DNA of 64,000 nt from Leptolyngbyaceae cyanobacterium clean351 (GCA_027451865.1 DAIDHW010000002.1:62001-126000); one strand, 5' to 3'; counted from the first letter of the stretch, positions 15,762 through 25,087 are shown. Program-made: numbers and translations. Notes: generated by a model not told the origin, from the sequence alone.

Positions 15762-18647
15762 GTGGCGAATCATTCCAGTACTTACGAATCCTTAACCCAG
15801 GAAATTGGCCACCAGCTATTGACCGCCACTCAAGAAATGGGGGCTTTTTTCGGTTCCCTGCGCTGGGATGACAAACTCCTCGCCTGGGCTATGGCTCACC
15901 CTGGACTGCGGGTGCAACTATTTCGCTTCATCGACTGCCTCCCGGCCCTCCCCAACAAGACGGAGATTGCTAATCATCTCCAGGGATATCTAAGCAGCCC
16001 CGGAGTAGAGTTGCCCTCGGCCCTAAAAACCCTCTTGAATTTTCCCCAGGCTGACTCCCTAGCCGGAAAACTGGCCGCCACTACGGTGACAGGTGCGGTT
16101 TCTACCCTCGCCCAACGCTATATTGCCGGGGAGTCTATTCCTCAGGTGCGCAAGAATTTAGCCAAACTCCAGCAGGCAGGGATGAGTTTTACAGTCGACC
16201 TGTTGGGGGAGGCAGTGATTACCGAAGCCGAGGCTCAAGGATATCTGCAGAACTATTTACACCTCATGGAAGCCCTAGGCACCGGTCAAGTATCCGTGAA
16301 GTTGACTGCTCTTTACTCCCAATTTGACCCCTTGGACCGGGAGGGGAGTAGTCGCAAGGTCAAGGAGCGAGCTCGCCTGCTGCTGCGCCGCGCCCAGGAG
16401 TTGGGTGTACAGGTGCATTTTGATATGGAGCAGTACGCCTACAAGTCCCTGACTTTGGAGATTCTCCAGGAGCTGTTGTCGGAGGAAGAATTTCATGAGC
16501 GCACCGATGTCGGCATTACCCTCCAGGCCTACCTGAGGGACAGTGCCCAGGACCTCCATGACCTGCTAGCCTGGGGACAGCAGCGGGGCTACCCGGTAAC
16601 TGTCCGTCTTGTCAAGGGAGCCTACTGGGACCAAGAGACTATCCATGCTGCCCAGCAGAATTGGCCGGCGCCGGTGTTTGCCGCCAAAGGAACTACCGAC
16701 GCCAACTTTGAGCAGCTCACCCAGCTGCTGCTTGAGCATCACCACATCCTCCGGCCCGCTATCGGTAGTCATAATGTCCGCTCCCAGGCCTGGGCCCTGG
16801 CGGTTGCTACCCTCCGCCAAATCCCTCCTGCTCAGATTGAGTTTCAGGTCCTTTACGGGATGGCTGACCGCCTGGCCCAAGCCCTAGTCCGCCGCGGTCA
16901 ACAGGTGCGAGTCTACTGCCCCTACGGCGAGCTGATACCGGGTATGGCCTACCTGATCCGGCGCCTCCTGGAAAACACCGCCAATAGTTCCTTCTTGCGT
17001 CAAAGTCTGGAGAAGCGCCCTCCCCAGGAGCTGCTAGCCTCGCCCCAAGCCTCCGAGGTGGTTGCCCCTGGGCCTCAGGGGTTTACCAATGCCCCTAACA
17101 CTGACTACGCTGACCCCCACCAAAGACTAATTGCCCAGGAGGCCTTGGCCCAGGTCCGTGCGCAACTCGGCCAAACCTACTGGCCCCTAATTAGAGGGGA
17201 GTACCAAGTCTGTGGGACGGTAATTGAGTCGGAGAACCCGTCTCAGCCCGAGGAGATCATTGGTCGGGTGGGAATGGTGGGGATTGAGGAAACCGAAGTC
17301 GCCCTGCACGCGGCCAGAGCGGCCTTCCCGGAGTGGCGCTGTACCCCGGTGGCCGAGCGCAGTCGTATCCTGCGCCGGGCCGGGGAGTTGATGGAGTGCA
17401 GACGAGGCCAACTAGGAGCCTGGATTGCTCTAGAGGTAGGTAAACCCCTAGCGGAGGCGGACGCGGAGGTTTCGGAGGCGATCGACTTTTGCTACTACTA
17501 CGCCCAGGAGATGGAGCGCCTAGACCGGGGCCAGGCAGCGGACATTCCCGGGGAGACTAACCGTTACACCTACCAACCCCGCGGCCTAGTGGCGGTGATT
17601 GCCCCCTGGAATTTCCCCTTGGCGATCCCAGTAGGTATGACGGTGGCGGCCCTAGTGGCTGGTAATTGTGTTTTGCTCAAGCCGGCAGAAACCTCGGCGG
17701 TCATCGGGGCTCACTTTGCTGCCATCCTCCAGGAGGCCGGGGTGCCCGGGGGGGTGTTTCAGTACCTCCCTGGGGAGGGTTCCCTAGTGGGGGCCCACCT
17801 GGTCCGGCACCCCTGGGTGCACATGATTGTGTTTACGGGCTCCCAGGCCGTAGGTTGCCAGATCTACGCCCAAGCGGCTCAGCTCCAGCCCGGTCAGCAG
17901 CACCTGAAGCGGGTAGTCGCCGAGATGGGGGGCAAAAACGCCATTATTGTTGACACCAGCGCCGACCTGGACCAGGCAGTCCAGGGGGTAGTGAACTCGG
18001 CCTTTGGCTACAGTGGTCAGAAGTGCTCCGCTTGCTCCCGCGTGATTGTGCTTGAGACTATCTACGAGCGATTCTTGGCGCGTTTGGTGGAGGCTACCCG
18101 CTCTCTCACGGTAGGGGTAGCCACCAATCCGGGCACCCGGGTCGGCCCCGTGATCGACCGGGCGGCTCAAGAGCGGATTCAAGCCTGGATTGCCCGGGCC
18201 CCTCACCAGGGAGAGGTGGTGCTAGCCATGCCCAGTCCAGCTGGGGGATACTTTGTGGGCCCGGTAATTGTGGCTGGCGTAGACTCCCAGGCTCCCCTCG
18301 CCCAGGAGGAGATCTTTGGCCCTGTGTTGGCGGTGCTCCGGGCGGTAACCTTCTCCCAGGCGCTGGAAATTGCTAACGGCACCCCCTACGCCCTCACCGG
18401 GGGACTCTATTCCCGCACTCCCTGGCACATTGCTCAAGCTCAAACCGAGTTTGCCGTCGGTAACCTCTACATCAACCGCACCACCACCGGGGCAGTGGTT
18501 AACCGCCAGGCCTTTGGCGGCTTTAAATTATCAGGGGTGGGGTCTAAGGCGGGCGGGCCTGACTACCTGCTGCAGTTTCTTGAGCCGCGGGTGGTGACGG
18601 AAAATATTCAACGCCAGGGATTTGCGCCGATTCCGGGGACTGAATAA
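15762..18647 (+). CDS. putA: Bifunctional proline dehydrogenase / glutamate-semialdehyde dehydrogenase (PutA type)
   Basis: Oxidises proline to glutamate in two steps. 961 residues from a GTG at 15762. The proline dehydrogenase barrel (about 100-430) has SVKLTALYSQFDP, VHFDMEQYAYK, VRLVKGAYWDQE and the flavin-site region YCPYGELIPGMAYLIRRLLEN. The aldehyde dehydrogenase half (about 500-950) has APWNFPLAIP, EMGGKNAIIV and the nucleophile Cys in SGQKCSACSR. There is no N-terminal ribbon-helix-helix domain, so this is not the autoregulatory trifunctional form. Channelling between the two sites is usual in the family. It is a single gene; the divergent promoter of the RHH operon lies upstream. 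Confidence 0.96.
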   Translation: MANHSSTYESLTQEIGHQLLTATQEMGAFFGSLRWDDKLLAWAMAHPGLRVQLFRFIDCLPALPNKTEIANHLQGYLSSPGVELPSALKTLLNFPQADSLAGKLAATTVTGAVSTLAQRYIAGESIPQVRKNLAKLQQAGMSFTVDLLGEAVITEAEAQGYLQNYLHLMEALGTGQVSVKLTALYSQFDPLDREGSSRKVKERARLLLRRAQELGVQVHFDMEQYAYKSLTLEILQELLSEEEFHERTDVGITLQAYLRDSAQDLHDLLAWGQQRGYPVTVRLVKGAYWDQETIHAAQQNWPAPVFAAKGTTDANFEQLTQLLLEHHHILRPAIGSHNVRSQAWALAVATLRQIPPAQIEFQVLYGMADRLAQALVRRGQQVRVYCPYGELIPGMAYLIRRLLENTANSSFLRQSLEKRPPQELLASPQASEVVAPGPQGFTNAPNTDYADPHQRLIAQEALAQVRAQLGQTYWPLIRGEYQVCGTVIESENPSQPEEIIGRVGMVGIEETEVALHAARAAFPEWRCTPVAERSRILRRAGELMECRRGQLGAWIALEVGKPLAEADAEVSEAIDFCYYYAQEMERLDRGQAADIPGETNRYTYQPRGLVAVIAPWNFPLAIPVGMTVAALVAGNCVLLKPAETSAVIGAHFAAILQEAGVPGGVFQYLPGEGSLVGAHLVRHPWVHMIVFTGSQAVGCQIYAQAAQLQPGQQHLKRVVAEMGGKNAIIVDTSADLDQAVQGVVNSAFGYSGQKCSACSRVIVLETIYERFLARLVEATRSLTVGVATNPGTRVGPVIDRAAQERIQAWIARAPHQGEVVLAMPSPAGGYFVGPVIVAGVDSQAPLAQEEIFGPVLAVLRAVTFSQALEIANGTPYALTGGLYSRTPWHIAQAQTEFAVGNLYINRTTTGAVVNRQAFGGFKLSGVGSKAGGPDYLLQFLEPRVVTENIQRQGFAPIPGTE

Positions 18648-18654
18648 CTACCCC

Positions 18655-19323
18655 CTAGGGGCTAAGGTGACTGAGGTCATTAAACCGGTCAATCCGCCAA
18701 AGGCTAGGGTTATGGAGGTTCTCGCCGGTTATATGCCACCGCTGGCGGTCGAGGCTGAAGATAAAGCAGGCTGTAGGGGGGGGATCGAAGCCCCAAGTCC
18801 TGGAGGTACCTAGGATCTCGGCCACTAAATGTGGCAGCACGCCGCCGTGGGTGATAATCCAGAACCGGTCTGGGGTCCGGGAGCCCTCAATTAGGGCGGT
18901 AAGAAACCGCCGACAGCGGGCCCGGCCCTGGCTGGGGCTTTCGGCTCCAGGGATGGGCAACAGGTCACGGCTATTTTCTAGGCTCCTGCACAGGTCAGGG
19001 TAGCGCTGGCGAGCCTCATCCCAGGTCAAGCCAGTGAAGATGCCCAAGGCCAGCTCACTTAAATCTGCTGATTCCCCCAAGGGCGGCCTGGGGGTGTCTA
19101 GAGCGTCCCAGAGGAGGATTGCTGTTTCTCTGGCTCGCCGCAGGGGACTGCTATAGATGGCGGTGGGGGGTTGCTTGGCCAGAACTTGGGCGAGCTTTCT
19201 TACCTGGAGGATGCCCCCTTCAGAAAGGCCACAGTCCTGGTGACCTTGCATTTCCCCCCGTACGTTGCCCGTAGATTCCCCGTGACGGATCAGCACCAGC
19301 TGCACTCCTGAGGTTCCTGTCAA
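18655..19323 (-). CDS. Histidine phosphatase family protein
   Basis: Phosphoglycerate-mutase-like phosphatase of 222 residues. The catalytic motif is LVLIRHGESTGN (phospho-His in RHG), with SSPLRRARETA and the second His in IITHGGVLPHL. The substrate cannot be told; cyanobacterial members include sugar- and nucleotide-phosphate phosphatases. It overlaps the CbiX-like gene by four bases (ATGA), so the two are probably co-translated. It converges on putA with a 7-base gap. Confidence 0.92.
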   Translation of the reverse strand: MTGTSGVQLVLIRHGESTGNVRGEMQGHQDCGLSEGGILQVRKLAQVLAKQPPTAIYSSPLRRARETAILLWDALDTPRPPLGESADLSELALGIFTGLTWDEARQRYPDLCRSLENSRDLLPIPGAESPSQGRARCRRFLTALIEGSRTPDRFWIITHGGVLPHLVAEILGTSRTWGFDPPPTACFIFSLDRQRWHITGENLHNPSLWRIDRFNDLSHLSP

Positions 19324-20048
19324 GGGAGGGAGGGAAGCTTGAGGGCTTTGAGGATTAAATCTGCCAACCCTGGCTGATCTCCCAGGGGAGACTCCAGGTG
19401 CAAGGTGGCGCAGGTCTGAGACTGCAATTCCCGGACCAGGGCAGCGATGCCGTGGCTAAGATGACCACCAAAGAGAACATAGGGAAGAATACCAATTCTC
19501 CGGCACCCCTGCTGTTCCAAGGCTTGTACTTGATCGGCTAAGCTGGGTTTCCGGGTCCAAAACGCCACCTGCACAGCTAAGGAAGCGGCTAGGGCTTGCA
19601 CCGCCTGGTTGCCCTCCGACCGGTTGCTGCCGTGGGCAACTAGAATCCACCCCTCACAGGTGGCTTGGGCCATGGCTTTAGTCAATAGGGTGCTGATCTG
19701 GGGGTGGGCGCCCAGGTGAGGCCAAATCTCCAACTTCAAGGCGGGGGGTAATTTTGCCATAGCGGCGGCCATGGCGGCAGGAACGTCTTCCTTGACGTGT
19801 ACTCCAGGCAACAGAAATAGGGGAAAAACCCTTACTACCCTATGCCCCTGATGGTAGGCTCCTAGGGCGTGACCACAAGTCTGGAGGATTAAGTTATCGA
19901 CAGAGGGCTCGAGGACTGCTGTCCTCACCCAGGGGGTAAATTCCTGGGGGTTGAGGCCTGCCGTCACTTGGGCTGCTAGCTTCCCGAGGGCTAGCCGGAC
20001 CCGCCCGTCGGAGCTGCCATGGGATACAAGCAACAGGGCACAGGACAT
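19320..20048 (-). CDS. Sirohydrochlorin chelatase-like (CbiX) protein
   Basis: 242-residue protein of the CbiX/SirB chelatase family, which inserts Fe or Co into sirohydrochlorin for siroheme or cobalamin. It appears to be a tandem of two chelatase half-domains: LLLVSHGSSDGRVRLAL at the N-terminus and WILVAHGSNRSEGNQAV at about residue 130, each with the HGS motif; FPLFLLPGVHVKEDVP holds another metal-ligand His. Length fits two-domain forms rather than short SirB. It is the first gene of a two-gene unit with the histidine phosphatase. Confidence 0.85.
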   Translation of the reverse strand: MSCALLLVSHGSSDGRVRLALGKLAAQVTAGLNPQEFTPWVRTAVLEPSVDNLILQTCGHALGAYHQGHRVVRVFPLFLLPGVHVKEDVPAAMAAAMAKLPPALKLEIWPHLGAHPQISTLLTKAMAQATCEGWILVAHGSNRSEGNQAVQALAASLAVQVAFWTRKPSLADQVQALEQQGCRRIGILPYVLFGGHLSHGIAALVRELQSQTCATLHLESPLGDQPGLADLILKALKLPSLP

Positions 20049-20121
20049 CTGGGCAATCTACATAGGATCTCCATCCACTGTTAGTCTAGCCCGTTTTTCC
20101 TCAGTCCCCTCAAGGGTCTGC

Positions 20122-20127
20122 TATAAT
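20122..20127 (+). promoter_or_regulatory. -10 box upstream of the STAS gene
   Basis: A perfect TATAAT in the divergent region between the CbiX-like gene and the STAS gene; the expected start of transcription is near 20134. The -35 is weak. This argues against the earliest in-frame TTG (20141) as the STAS start. Confidence 0.5.
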
Positions 20128-20182
20128 TTGCGAGTCTTGATTGGCCCCCGGCCAATTGCCCTTACTTGAATTACTTGTAACT

Positions 20183-20494
20183 GTGAAAGTCTTACAGCCT
20201 TCTGGTATCTTGGACAGCTCTACCACTGCTGACCTACGCAATCAGATTGTCGCGGCGGTGGATGGGCAGGCCAAGTTTATCCTACTCGACCTTAAGAGCA
20301 TAGACTTCATTGACAGCTCTGGTCTGGGAGCTCTGGTTTCAGCGGCCAAAGCAGTCCGCCTCGCGGGAGGAGACCTGTATATCTGCTCCCTGACCAATCA
20401 AGTGAAGATGCTTTTCGATCTGACGCGGATGGACCGCATCTTTACGATTTTCGAAAACCAGGCGGATTGCTTTGCTCAGATCCAAGGCCAATAA
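20183..20494 (+). CDS. STAS-domain anti-sigma factor antagonist
   Basis: A small STAS protein of about 103 residues, SpoIIAA/RsbV-like, that would bind and sequester an anti-sigma/kinase partner when dephosphorylated. The phosphorylatable Ser sits in SIDFIDSSGLGALVSA. The start is uncertain: I chose the GTG at 20183 (MKVLQPSGILDSS) because the STAS fold begins there and the TATAAT box at 20122 leaves no room for the TTG at 20141; a TTG at 20156 is also possible. The next gene, 29 bases on, encodes a matching HATPase, so the pair forms a partner-switching module. Confidence 0.88.
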   Translation: MKVLQPSGILDSSTTADLRNQIVAAVDGQAKFILLDLKSIDFIDSSGLGALVSAAKAVRLAGGDLYICSLTNQVKMLFDLTRMDRIFTIFENQADCFAQIQGQ

Positions 20495-20522
20495 TCCTGG
20501 CACCCCTCACTGCCGCCTAGCC

Positions 20523-20960
20523 ATGAACCCAGCTCCCCAGCCGCCTTTACGAAGGATCCATCTGCAGGTGGAAACAGATTTCCGAGCGGCGGATAAGGTT
20601 CTGACATGGTTTGAAGACTTGAACAACCCGCCCCTGGCGGACCAACGGATCTGGTGGCAGTGCCAGACCGTGGTCAAGGAAATATTTGACAACGTGGTAG
20701 ATTACGCCCACCGCGAGCTGCCGACAGAAACGCCAATCGTGCTCGAGGCAGTCCGGTTTCCCGACCGCTTGGAACTGCGGATTTGGGACTATGGCCCCCC
20801 CTTTAACCTCCAGGGAAAGCTAGACCAAATGCTCACCCTGGAAGAGAATGACCAAGACCGGGGCCGAGGCCTGCGCATCATTGAGAAAATTGCTGATCAT
20901 ATTAGCTGTGAACGTACCCATGACAATCGTAACTGTTTTCTATTCGTCAAGTACTGCTAG
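20523..20960 (+). CDS. RsbW/SpoIIAB-like ATP-binding anti-sigma kinase
   Basis: HATPase_c protein of about 145 residues with N-box VVKEIFDNVVDYAH, G1 LRIWDYGPPFN and G2 DQDRGRGLRIIEKIAD, all as in RsbW-type serine kinases. Such proteins phosphorylate the STAS partner and may bind a sigma factor or another regulator. The chosen ATG at 20523 starts before the fold; an upstream in-frame ATG at 20472 overlaps the STAS gene and adds 17 residues. A phosphatase of the matching SpoIIE type is encoded at 36621, but pairing is not proven. Confidence 0.88.
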   Translation: MNPAPQPPLRRIHLQVETDFRAADKVLTWFEDLNNPPLADQRIWWQCQTVVKEIFDNVVDYAHRELPTETPIVLEAVRFPDRLELRIWDYGPPFNLQGKLDQMLTLEENDQDRGRGLRIIEKIADHISCERTHDNRNCFLFVKYC

Positions 20961-20994
20961 CTAGACCTCACCCCCCAGCAAGGGGGAGCTTCAC

Positions 20995-21444
20995 CTAGGC
21001 AGGGTGAGCCCGAAGAAAAGTCTGGATTTCTGCCAGGTCTGCTTCCATCTCATTTATATAGCCATATATACTGACAGGCCTGTCTCCCTCGAGGGCCACT
21101 TCAATCTGGCTAGCTAGGGCCCGCAGGCCAAACGCCCCAGCATTGGCAGTGGCCCCCTTGATTCGGTGGGCAATCCTCCGGAGAGCCGAGTCATCCCCTT
21201 GCTCTACCGCTGCCCTCAGGCCTCCGATCTGGGCCTGGAGATCTTCTACCAACAGCCGTAGAAGTTCCAGCTCAAATTCGGGGTCGTTTTCCGAGAGCCG
21301 ATGTAGGTAAGACCAATCCAAAACCTGGTCTAAATTGGTTGCGAAAGAATCTGGCATGAAAAGAGGCAATACAACCGAAGATTGAGTCTGGGGGGCGAAG
21401 TCTCCCTGGGGGAGCTCTCCTCGGCTTTTTGTCACAGTTATCAT
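20995..21444 (-). CDS. Hpt-domain phosphotransfer protein
   Basis: 149-residue protein with a C-terminal histidine phosphotransfer domain (about 60-149). The phosphorylated His is in RRIAHRIKGATANAGAFGL, the canonical HxxKG motif. Residues 1-45 are low-complexity and may be untranslated; an ATG at 21357 would start just before the fold. It would pass phosphate between a hybrid kinase and a response regulator; no such partner is adjacent. It converges on the RsbW-like gene. Confidence 0.88.
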   Translation of the reverse strand: MITVTKSRGELPQGDFAPQTQSSVVLPLFMPDSFATNLDQVLDWSYLHRLSENDPEFELELLRLLVEDLQAQIGGLRAAVEQGDDSALRRIAHRIKGATANAGAFGLRALASQIEVALEGDRPVSIYGYINEMEADLAEIQTFLRAHPA

Positions 21445-21492
21445 CCCGAGTATACCAAGACACCCGACTCTCCCGTCACAGAATCTGACTCC

Positions 21493-22320
21493 CTACTGTA
21501 GAAATGGCAGTGGCTGGGGAGCCGGCATCGCTTGAAGCACTTGACTCATAGCCTGGTGTAAATGCCCATTGGTGGCCAGAATCCGGCCAGAGCTTAAAAT
21601 TACCGGTGTCCCATCGTAGGCACTAGTTTGTCCCCCTGCCTCCCGGACTAGAACTATCCCCGCGGCAATGTCCCACGGGGATAACCCCCTTTCCCAGTAG
21701 CCGTCAATGGCCCCGTAGGCTACGTAGGCCAAATCCAAGGCGGCTGCCCCACAGCGGCGTACTCCCTGGGTGAGATGGGTGAAGCGACAGAACTCGGGGT
21801 AGTTATTATCGTTGGTTTCCCGGCGGTCGTAGGCAAAGCCCGTGGCCAGGAGGCTGTGGGCAAGGTTATCGGTAATGGAAACCTTAATTGGCTGATGGTT
21901 ACAGGTAGCCCCCAACCCGGCCGCTGCCTGGAATAGGTGGTCAGAAACTGGATTGTAAACCACCCCTAGCTGGGGGACTCCCTCAACTAATAGGCCAATA
22001 GACACTGCAAACCAGGGGTACTGGTGAGCGTAGTTAGTGGTGCCATCTAGAGGGTCGATAGCCCAGAGGAAAGGGCTCTGCTGCCTGCCTAAAAGACCGC
22101 TCTCCTCCGCCAGGATATCGTGGTCAGGGGCGTAGCGCCGCAGCACCTGAAGAATTGCAGCCTCTCCGTGCCGGTCAGCATCCGTCACCAGATCACCGGG
22201 TCTACCCTTCTCCCGGACCTCCTCCAGTCTTCCCCAGTATTGTCTAAGTACAGATCCCCCCGCCTGGGCTGCCTCTGTAGCTACTTCCAGCCAACTACCC
22301 AACTGGATATCAGACCCCAT
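21493..22320 (-). CDS. Inositol monophosphatase family protein
   Basis: 275-residue Mg-dependent phosphatase of the IMPase/SuhB family. It carries the metal-binding motifs LVTDADRHGE, DILAEESG and WAIDPLDGTTNYAHQYPW, and the C-terminal LSPWDIAAGIVLVREAGG. Likely substrates are inositol phosphate or related sugar phosphates; cyanobacterial members may also act on histidinol phosphate. It starts two bases after the ferredoxin gene, so the two are one operon. Confidence 0.94.
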   Translation of the reverse strand: MGSDIQLGSWLEVATEAAQAGGSVLRQYWGRLEEVREKGRPGDLVTDADRHGEAAILQVLRRYAPDHDILAEESGLLGRQQSPFLWAIDPLDGTTNYAHQYPWFAVSIGLLVEGVPQLGVVYNPVSDHLFQAAAGLGATCNHQPIKVSITDNLAHSLLATGFAYDRRETNDNNYPEFCRFTHLTQGVRRCGAAALDLAYVAYGAIDGYWERGLSPWDIAAGIVLVREAGGQTSAYDGTPVILSSGRILATNGHLHQAMSQVLQAMPAPQPLPFLQ

Positions 22321-22322
22321 AG

Positions 22323-22679
22323 TTACTCCTCATCTACCGGCAAGCCCCAGCGAGTTCTACCGCGGCCAAAATAACGACCAAACTGGAGCTCGTAGACCTC
22401 GTCCTCAGCTTGGGTTGACATTACTAAATCCGATTGCGCAAAACTGACGCACAACAAAGCATAACCCTGCCGCCGCAGGGCCGCCGACAAACCCATGGCC
22501 TCTGGTTGGCGGACCGACCCAGAGTGGATCTTAACTGCGCAGGTGGTACAAGCCCCATTACGACAGGAAAAGGGCAGCTGGACTCCTTGGGCCTCCAAGG
22601 CAGCCAGAATGTAATGGTCGTCGGGCACTTCTCCTGTGTAGGTATGCTGATGATGGTGGATACGAATTCGATACCCCAT
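22323..22679 (-). CDS. Plant-type [2Fe-2S] ferredoxin, FdC-like
   Basis: 118-residue ferredoxin with the cluster motif SCRNGACTTCAVKI and a fourth Cys in ALLCVSF, so all four ligands are present. A basic C-terminal tail of about 25 residues (ELQFGRYFGRGRTRWGLPV) extends beyond classic PetF, as in FdC-type low-abundance ferredoxins. It probably serves a dedicated electron acceptor. It is divergent from the methyltransferase gene at 22743 and precedes the IMPase gene. Confidence 0.92.
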   Translation of the reverse strand: MGYRIRIHHHQHTYTGEVPDDHYILAALEAQGVQLPFSCRNGACTTCAVKIHSGSVRQPEAMGLSAALRRQGYALLCVSFAQSDLVMSTQAEDEVYELQFGRYFGRGRTRWGLPVDEE

Positions 22680-22742
22680 GGCCTACACCCCGCTTTTGAT
22701 TAGGTGTCACCATACCAGCATATCCTGACTGACCGGCTCTCC

Positions 22743-23516
22743 ATGCTCACTAGCACCCAGAATTCCCTAGTCAAACAGATCCGCCGCCTCCACAGCTCCA
22801 GGGACAGGCATACCCAGGGTTTAATGCTCCTTGAGGGGACCCACTTGGTCCAGGCTGCCTTCGCGGCCCAGTGGCCCCTAGAAACCCTCTGCGCCACCCC
22901 CCAGTGGCAGAGTGACCATCCGGACCTGTGGGTTCAGGGCCAGGTCCAGCGTCGAGAACTAGTCAGCCCCGAAGTGCTTCAGGCCATGGCTACCACCGTC
23001 ACTCCCGTAGGTGTGGTAGCTACCGGGCCGCGTTCCCTAGGCCAGGCGGTACCCTTTACCCACCTGGGTCTAGCTCTAGAAACTATCCAAGACCCTGGCA
23101 ACATGGGGACAATTATTCGCACCGCCGCCGCCGCCGCCGCCGAAGGACTCTGGGTTAGTAATGATTCGGTTGATTTAGACCATCCCAAGGTCTTGCGGGC
23201 TTCGGCCGGACTGTGGTTCCGCTTGCCCATGCAGAAGGTGGAGGACCTACCCGACCGAGTCCGTACCTGTCAAGTCCAGGGTTTACAGGTGGTGGCTACT
23301 TTGCCGACGGGGGCCCTGAATTACTGGCAGGTAGACTGGCGGCGACCGACGGTAATCTTGCTAGGGAATGAGGGAGCTGGCCTTTCTCCTGGGATTGCTG
23401 CGCTTGCTGACCTACAGGTACAGGTGCCCTTAGCTCCAGGGGTAGAGTCCTTAAATGTAGCCGTGGTAGCCGCCCTAATGCTCTACGAGGCCCAGCGCCA
23501 GCGCACCACCCCCTAG
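22743..23516 (+). CDS. TrmH/SpoU-family RNA 2'-O-methyltransferase
   Basis: A 257-residue SPOUT methyltransferase that uses S-adenosylmethionine to methylate ribose in rRNA or tRNA. The N-terminal substrate-binding domain starts [22 protein letters not shown]. The knotted catalytic domain shows [28 protein letters not shown] and [22 protein letters not shown], the three SpoU motifs. I chose the ATG at 22743; a GTG at 22704 adds 13 residues. Residues after IIRT are encoded by six GCC codons in a row. Its TAG shares CTAG with the recA stop. Confidence 0.93.
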   Translation: MLTSTQNSLVKQIRRLHSSRDRHTQGLMLLEGTHLVQAAFAAQWPLETLCATPQWQSDHPDLWVQGQVQRRELVSPEVLQAMATTVTPVGVVATGPRSLGQAVPFTHLGLALETIQDPGNMGTIIRTAAAAAAEGLWVSNDSVDLDHPKVLRASAGLWFRLPMQKVEDLPDRVRTCQVQGLQVVATLPTGALNYWQVDWRRPTVILLGNEGAGLSPGIAALADLQVQVPLAPGVESLNVAVVAALMLYEAQRQRTTP

Positions 23517-24598
23517 AGCCCCTCGAACTCCGCAACTTCTGCATCAGGGGGGTCGGCAGCTTCGCTCTTGGCCAGGGAGTTGGAGGAGACTACCACCCCG
23601 GTTTCTAGTTTTTGGCGGACCTGTTGTTCGATCTGCAGAGCGAGGGGGGGGGTTTCCTCAAGGTACTTAATGGCATTATCCCGGCCCTGGCTGATATTGT
23701 CGCCGTTGTAACTATACCAGGCTCCCCGCCGCAAAAGAATCCCCGTTTCCTCCGCTAAGTCTACAAGACAGCCTAGGACAGAAATCCCCTTACCGAAGAT
23801 GATGTCGAATTCGGCCACTCGAAAAGGAGGGGCGACCTTGTTCTTGGCCACCTTCACCTTGACCCGGATCCCGAACTCCTCGGTGCCCTTTTTCAGGGTC
23901 TGGATCCGCCGGATATCCAGGCGCAAGGAGGCGTAAAACTTGAGGGCGTTGCCACCGGTGGTGGTTTCCGGGCTGCCGTAGGTAACCCCAATCTTTTGGC
24001 GCAACTGGTTAAGGAAGATGACTGTGCACCCGGACTTACCGATGTTACCGGTGATCTTGCGCATGGCTTGGCTCATTAGGCGGGCCTGCAAGCCCACATG
24101 GCTGTCTCCCATCTCGCCTTCGATCTCAGCCCGGGGTACCAAGGCCGCCACCGAGTCTACCACCACAATATCAACCGCTGCCGAGCGCACCAGATGATCG
24201 ACAATCTCCAGGGCTGCCTCTCCAGTGTCGGGCTGGGAGACAAACAGATTTTCAATGTCCACACCAAGAGCCTTGGCGTAGGCTGGGTCTAGGGCATGCT
24301 CTGCATCTACAAAGGCGGCTACTCCCCCTGTCTTTTGCACCTCAGCCACGGCATGTAGGGCCAGGGTGGTTTTCCCAGAGCTTTCCGGACCGTAAATCTC
24401 CACTACCCTACCCTTAGGAATCCCACCCCCCAGGGCGAGGTCTAGGGTTAGAGATCCGCTAGGGATAGTCTCCACCTTCATGCGGGTTGCGTCGCCTAGA
24501 CGCATGATTGAGCCCTTGCCAAAGTTGCGCTCAATCTGAGTCAGGACTAGGGCTAGGGCTTTCTGCTTGTCGGAGGGTTCAGGTGCTTTAGAGGCCAT
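23513..24598 (-). CDS. recA: Recombinase A
   Basis: Homologous-recombination and SOS coprotease protein, 361 residues. Walker A is [13 protein letters not shown], with [17 protein letters not shown] (Walker B), [11 protein letters not shown]-type loop region [16 protein letters not shown] and L2 loop [19 protein letters not shown]. The C-terminus is acidic (EVAEFEGL). Length and order are canonical. The gene stands alone, tail to tail with the SpoU methylase. I did not find a convincing LexA box in the 80 bases upstream. Confidence 0.98.
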   Translation of the reverse strand: MASKAPEPSDKQKALALVLTQIERNFGKGSIMRLGDATRMKVETIPSGSLTLDLALGGGIPKGRVVEIYGPESSGKTTLALHAVAEVQKTGGVAAFVDAEHALDPAYAKALGVDIENLFVSQPDTGEAALEIVDHLVRSAAVDIVVVDSVAALVPRAEIEGEMGDSHVGLQARLMSQAMRKITGNIGKSGCTVIFLNQLRQKIGVTYGSPETTTGGNALKFYASLRLDIRRIQTLKKGTEEFGIRVKVKVAKNKVAPPFRVAEFDIIFGKGISVLGCLVDLAEETGILLRRGAWYSYNGDNISQGRDNAIKYLEETPPLALQIEQQVRQKLETGVVVSSNSLAKSEAADPPDAEVAEFEGL

Positions 24599-24679
24599 GG
24601 GTAGGGAGACTAAGAGAGCATTAGTTCCAAATTAACAGGCTATGCTCCCGATTTGCCAAGTCCCCCTAGCAGCCCTGTC

Positions 24680-25087
24680 CTAGGGATTACCTGTGGCCTT
24701 GACTAGCTCCACATGGCAGTCGCCCGGGTCGCTGGCCTGCTGGCGACATTTATCCAAGGCTCGGGCCCTAGCCCCGCCGTAGGAGGGAGACCAGCCCCAG
24801 GAGATGTAGTCAGACCCTGAGCGGACGATGGCAATGTACTCATCCCGAAACCAGTAACGGATGGTGCAGGAGCTGTTAGAGCCTCGGCATTCAGACAAAG
24901 CCGCCGCTTCGGCCCCTTGGCGTGTAGGCCAGTTCACGGAGTAGCCGTAGCCATTACCATGGGTTGCCACGGCAATCGCTCCCCAGGGACCAGACCCGGC
25001 CCGGGCCGGTCCGGCGATGCTGACTAGGGCTCCAGCTAGCAGAGTATAGGCTGCTTGTTTCAGAAGGGTGGGAGCAGATAACTTCAT
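24680..25087 (-). CDS. Secreted DUF4189-like protein
   Basis: 135-residue protein with an N-terminal signal peptide (MKLSAPTLLKQAAYTLLAGALVSIAGPARA, cleaved after ARA). The mature part has WGAIAVATHGNGYGYSVNW, EAAALSECRGSNSSCTI and ALDKCRQQASDPGDCHV, with four Cys likely forming two disulfides; this matches the DUF4189 pattern of exported proteins. Function unknown. It lies 120 bases downstream of recR on the same strand. Confidence 0.85.
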   Translation of the reverse strand: MKLSAPTLLKQAAYTLLAGALVSIAGPARAGSGPWGAIAVATHGNGYGYSVNWPTRQGAEAAALSECRGSNSSCTIRYWFRDEYIAIVRSGSDYISWGWSPSYGGARARALDKCRQQASDPGDCHVELVKATGNP

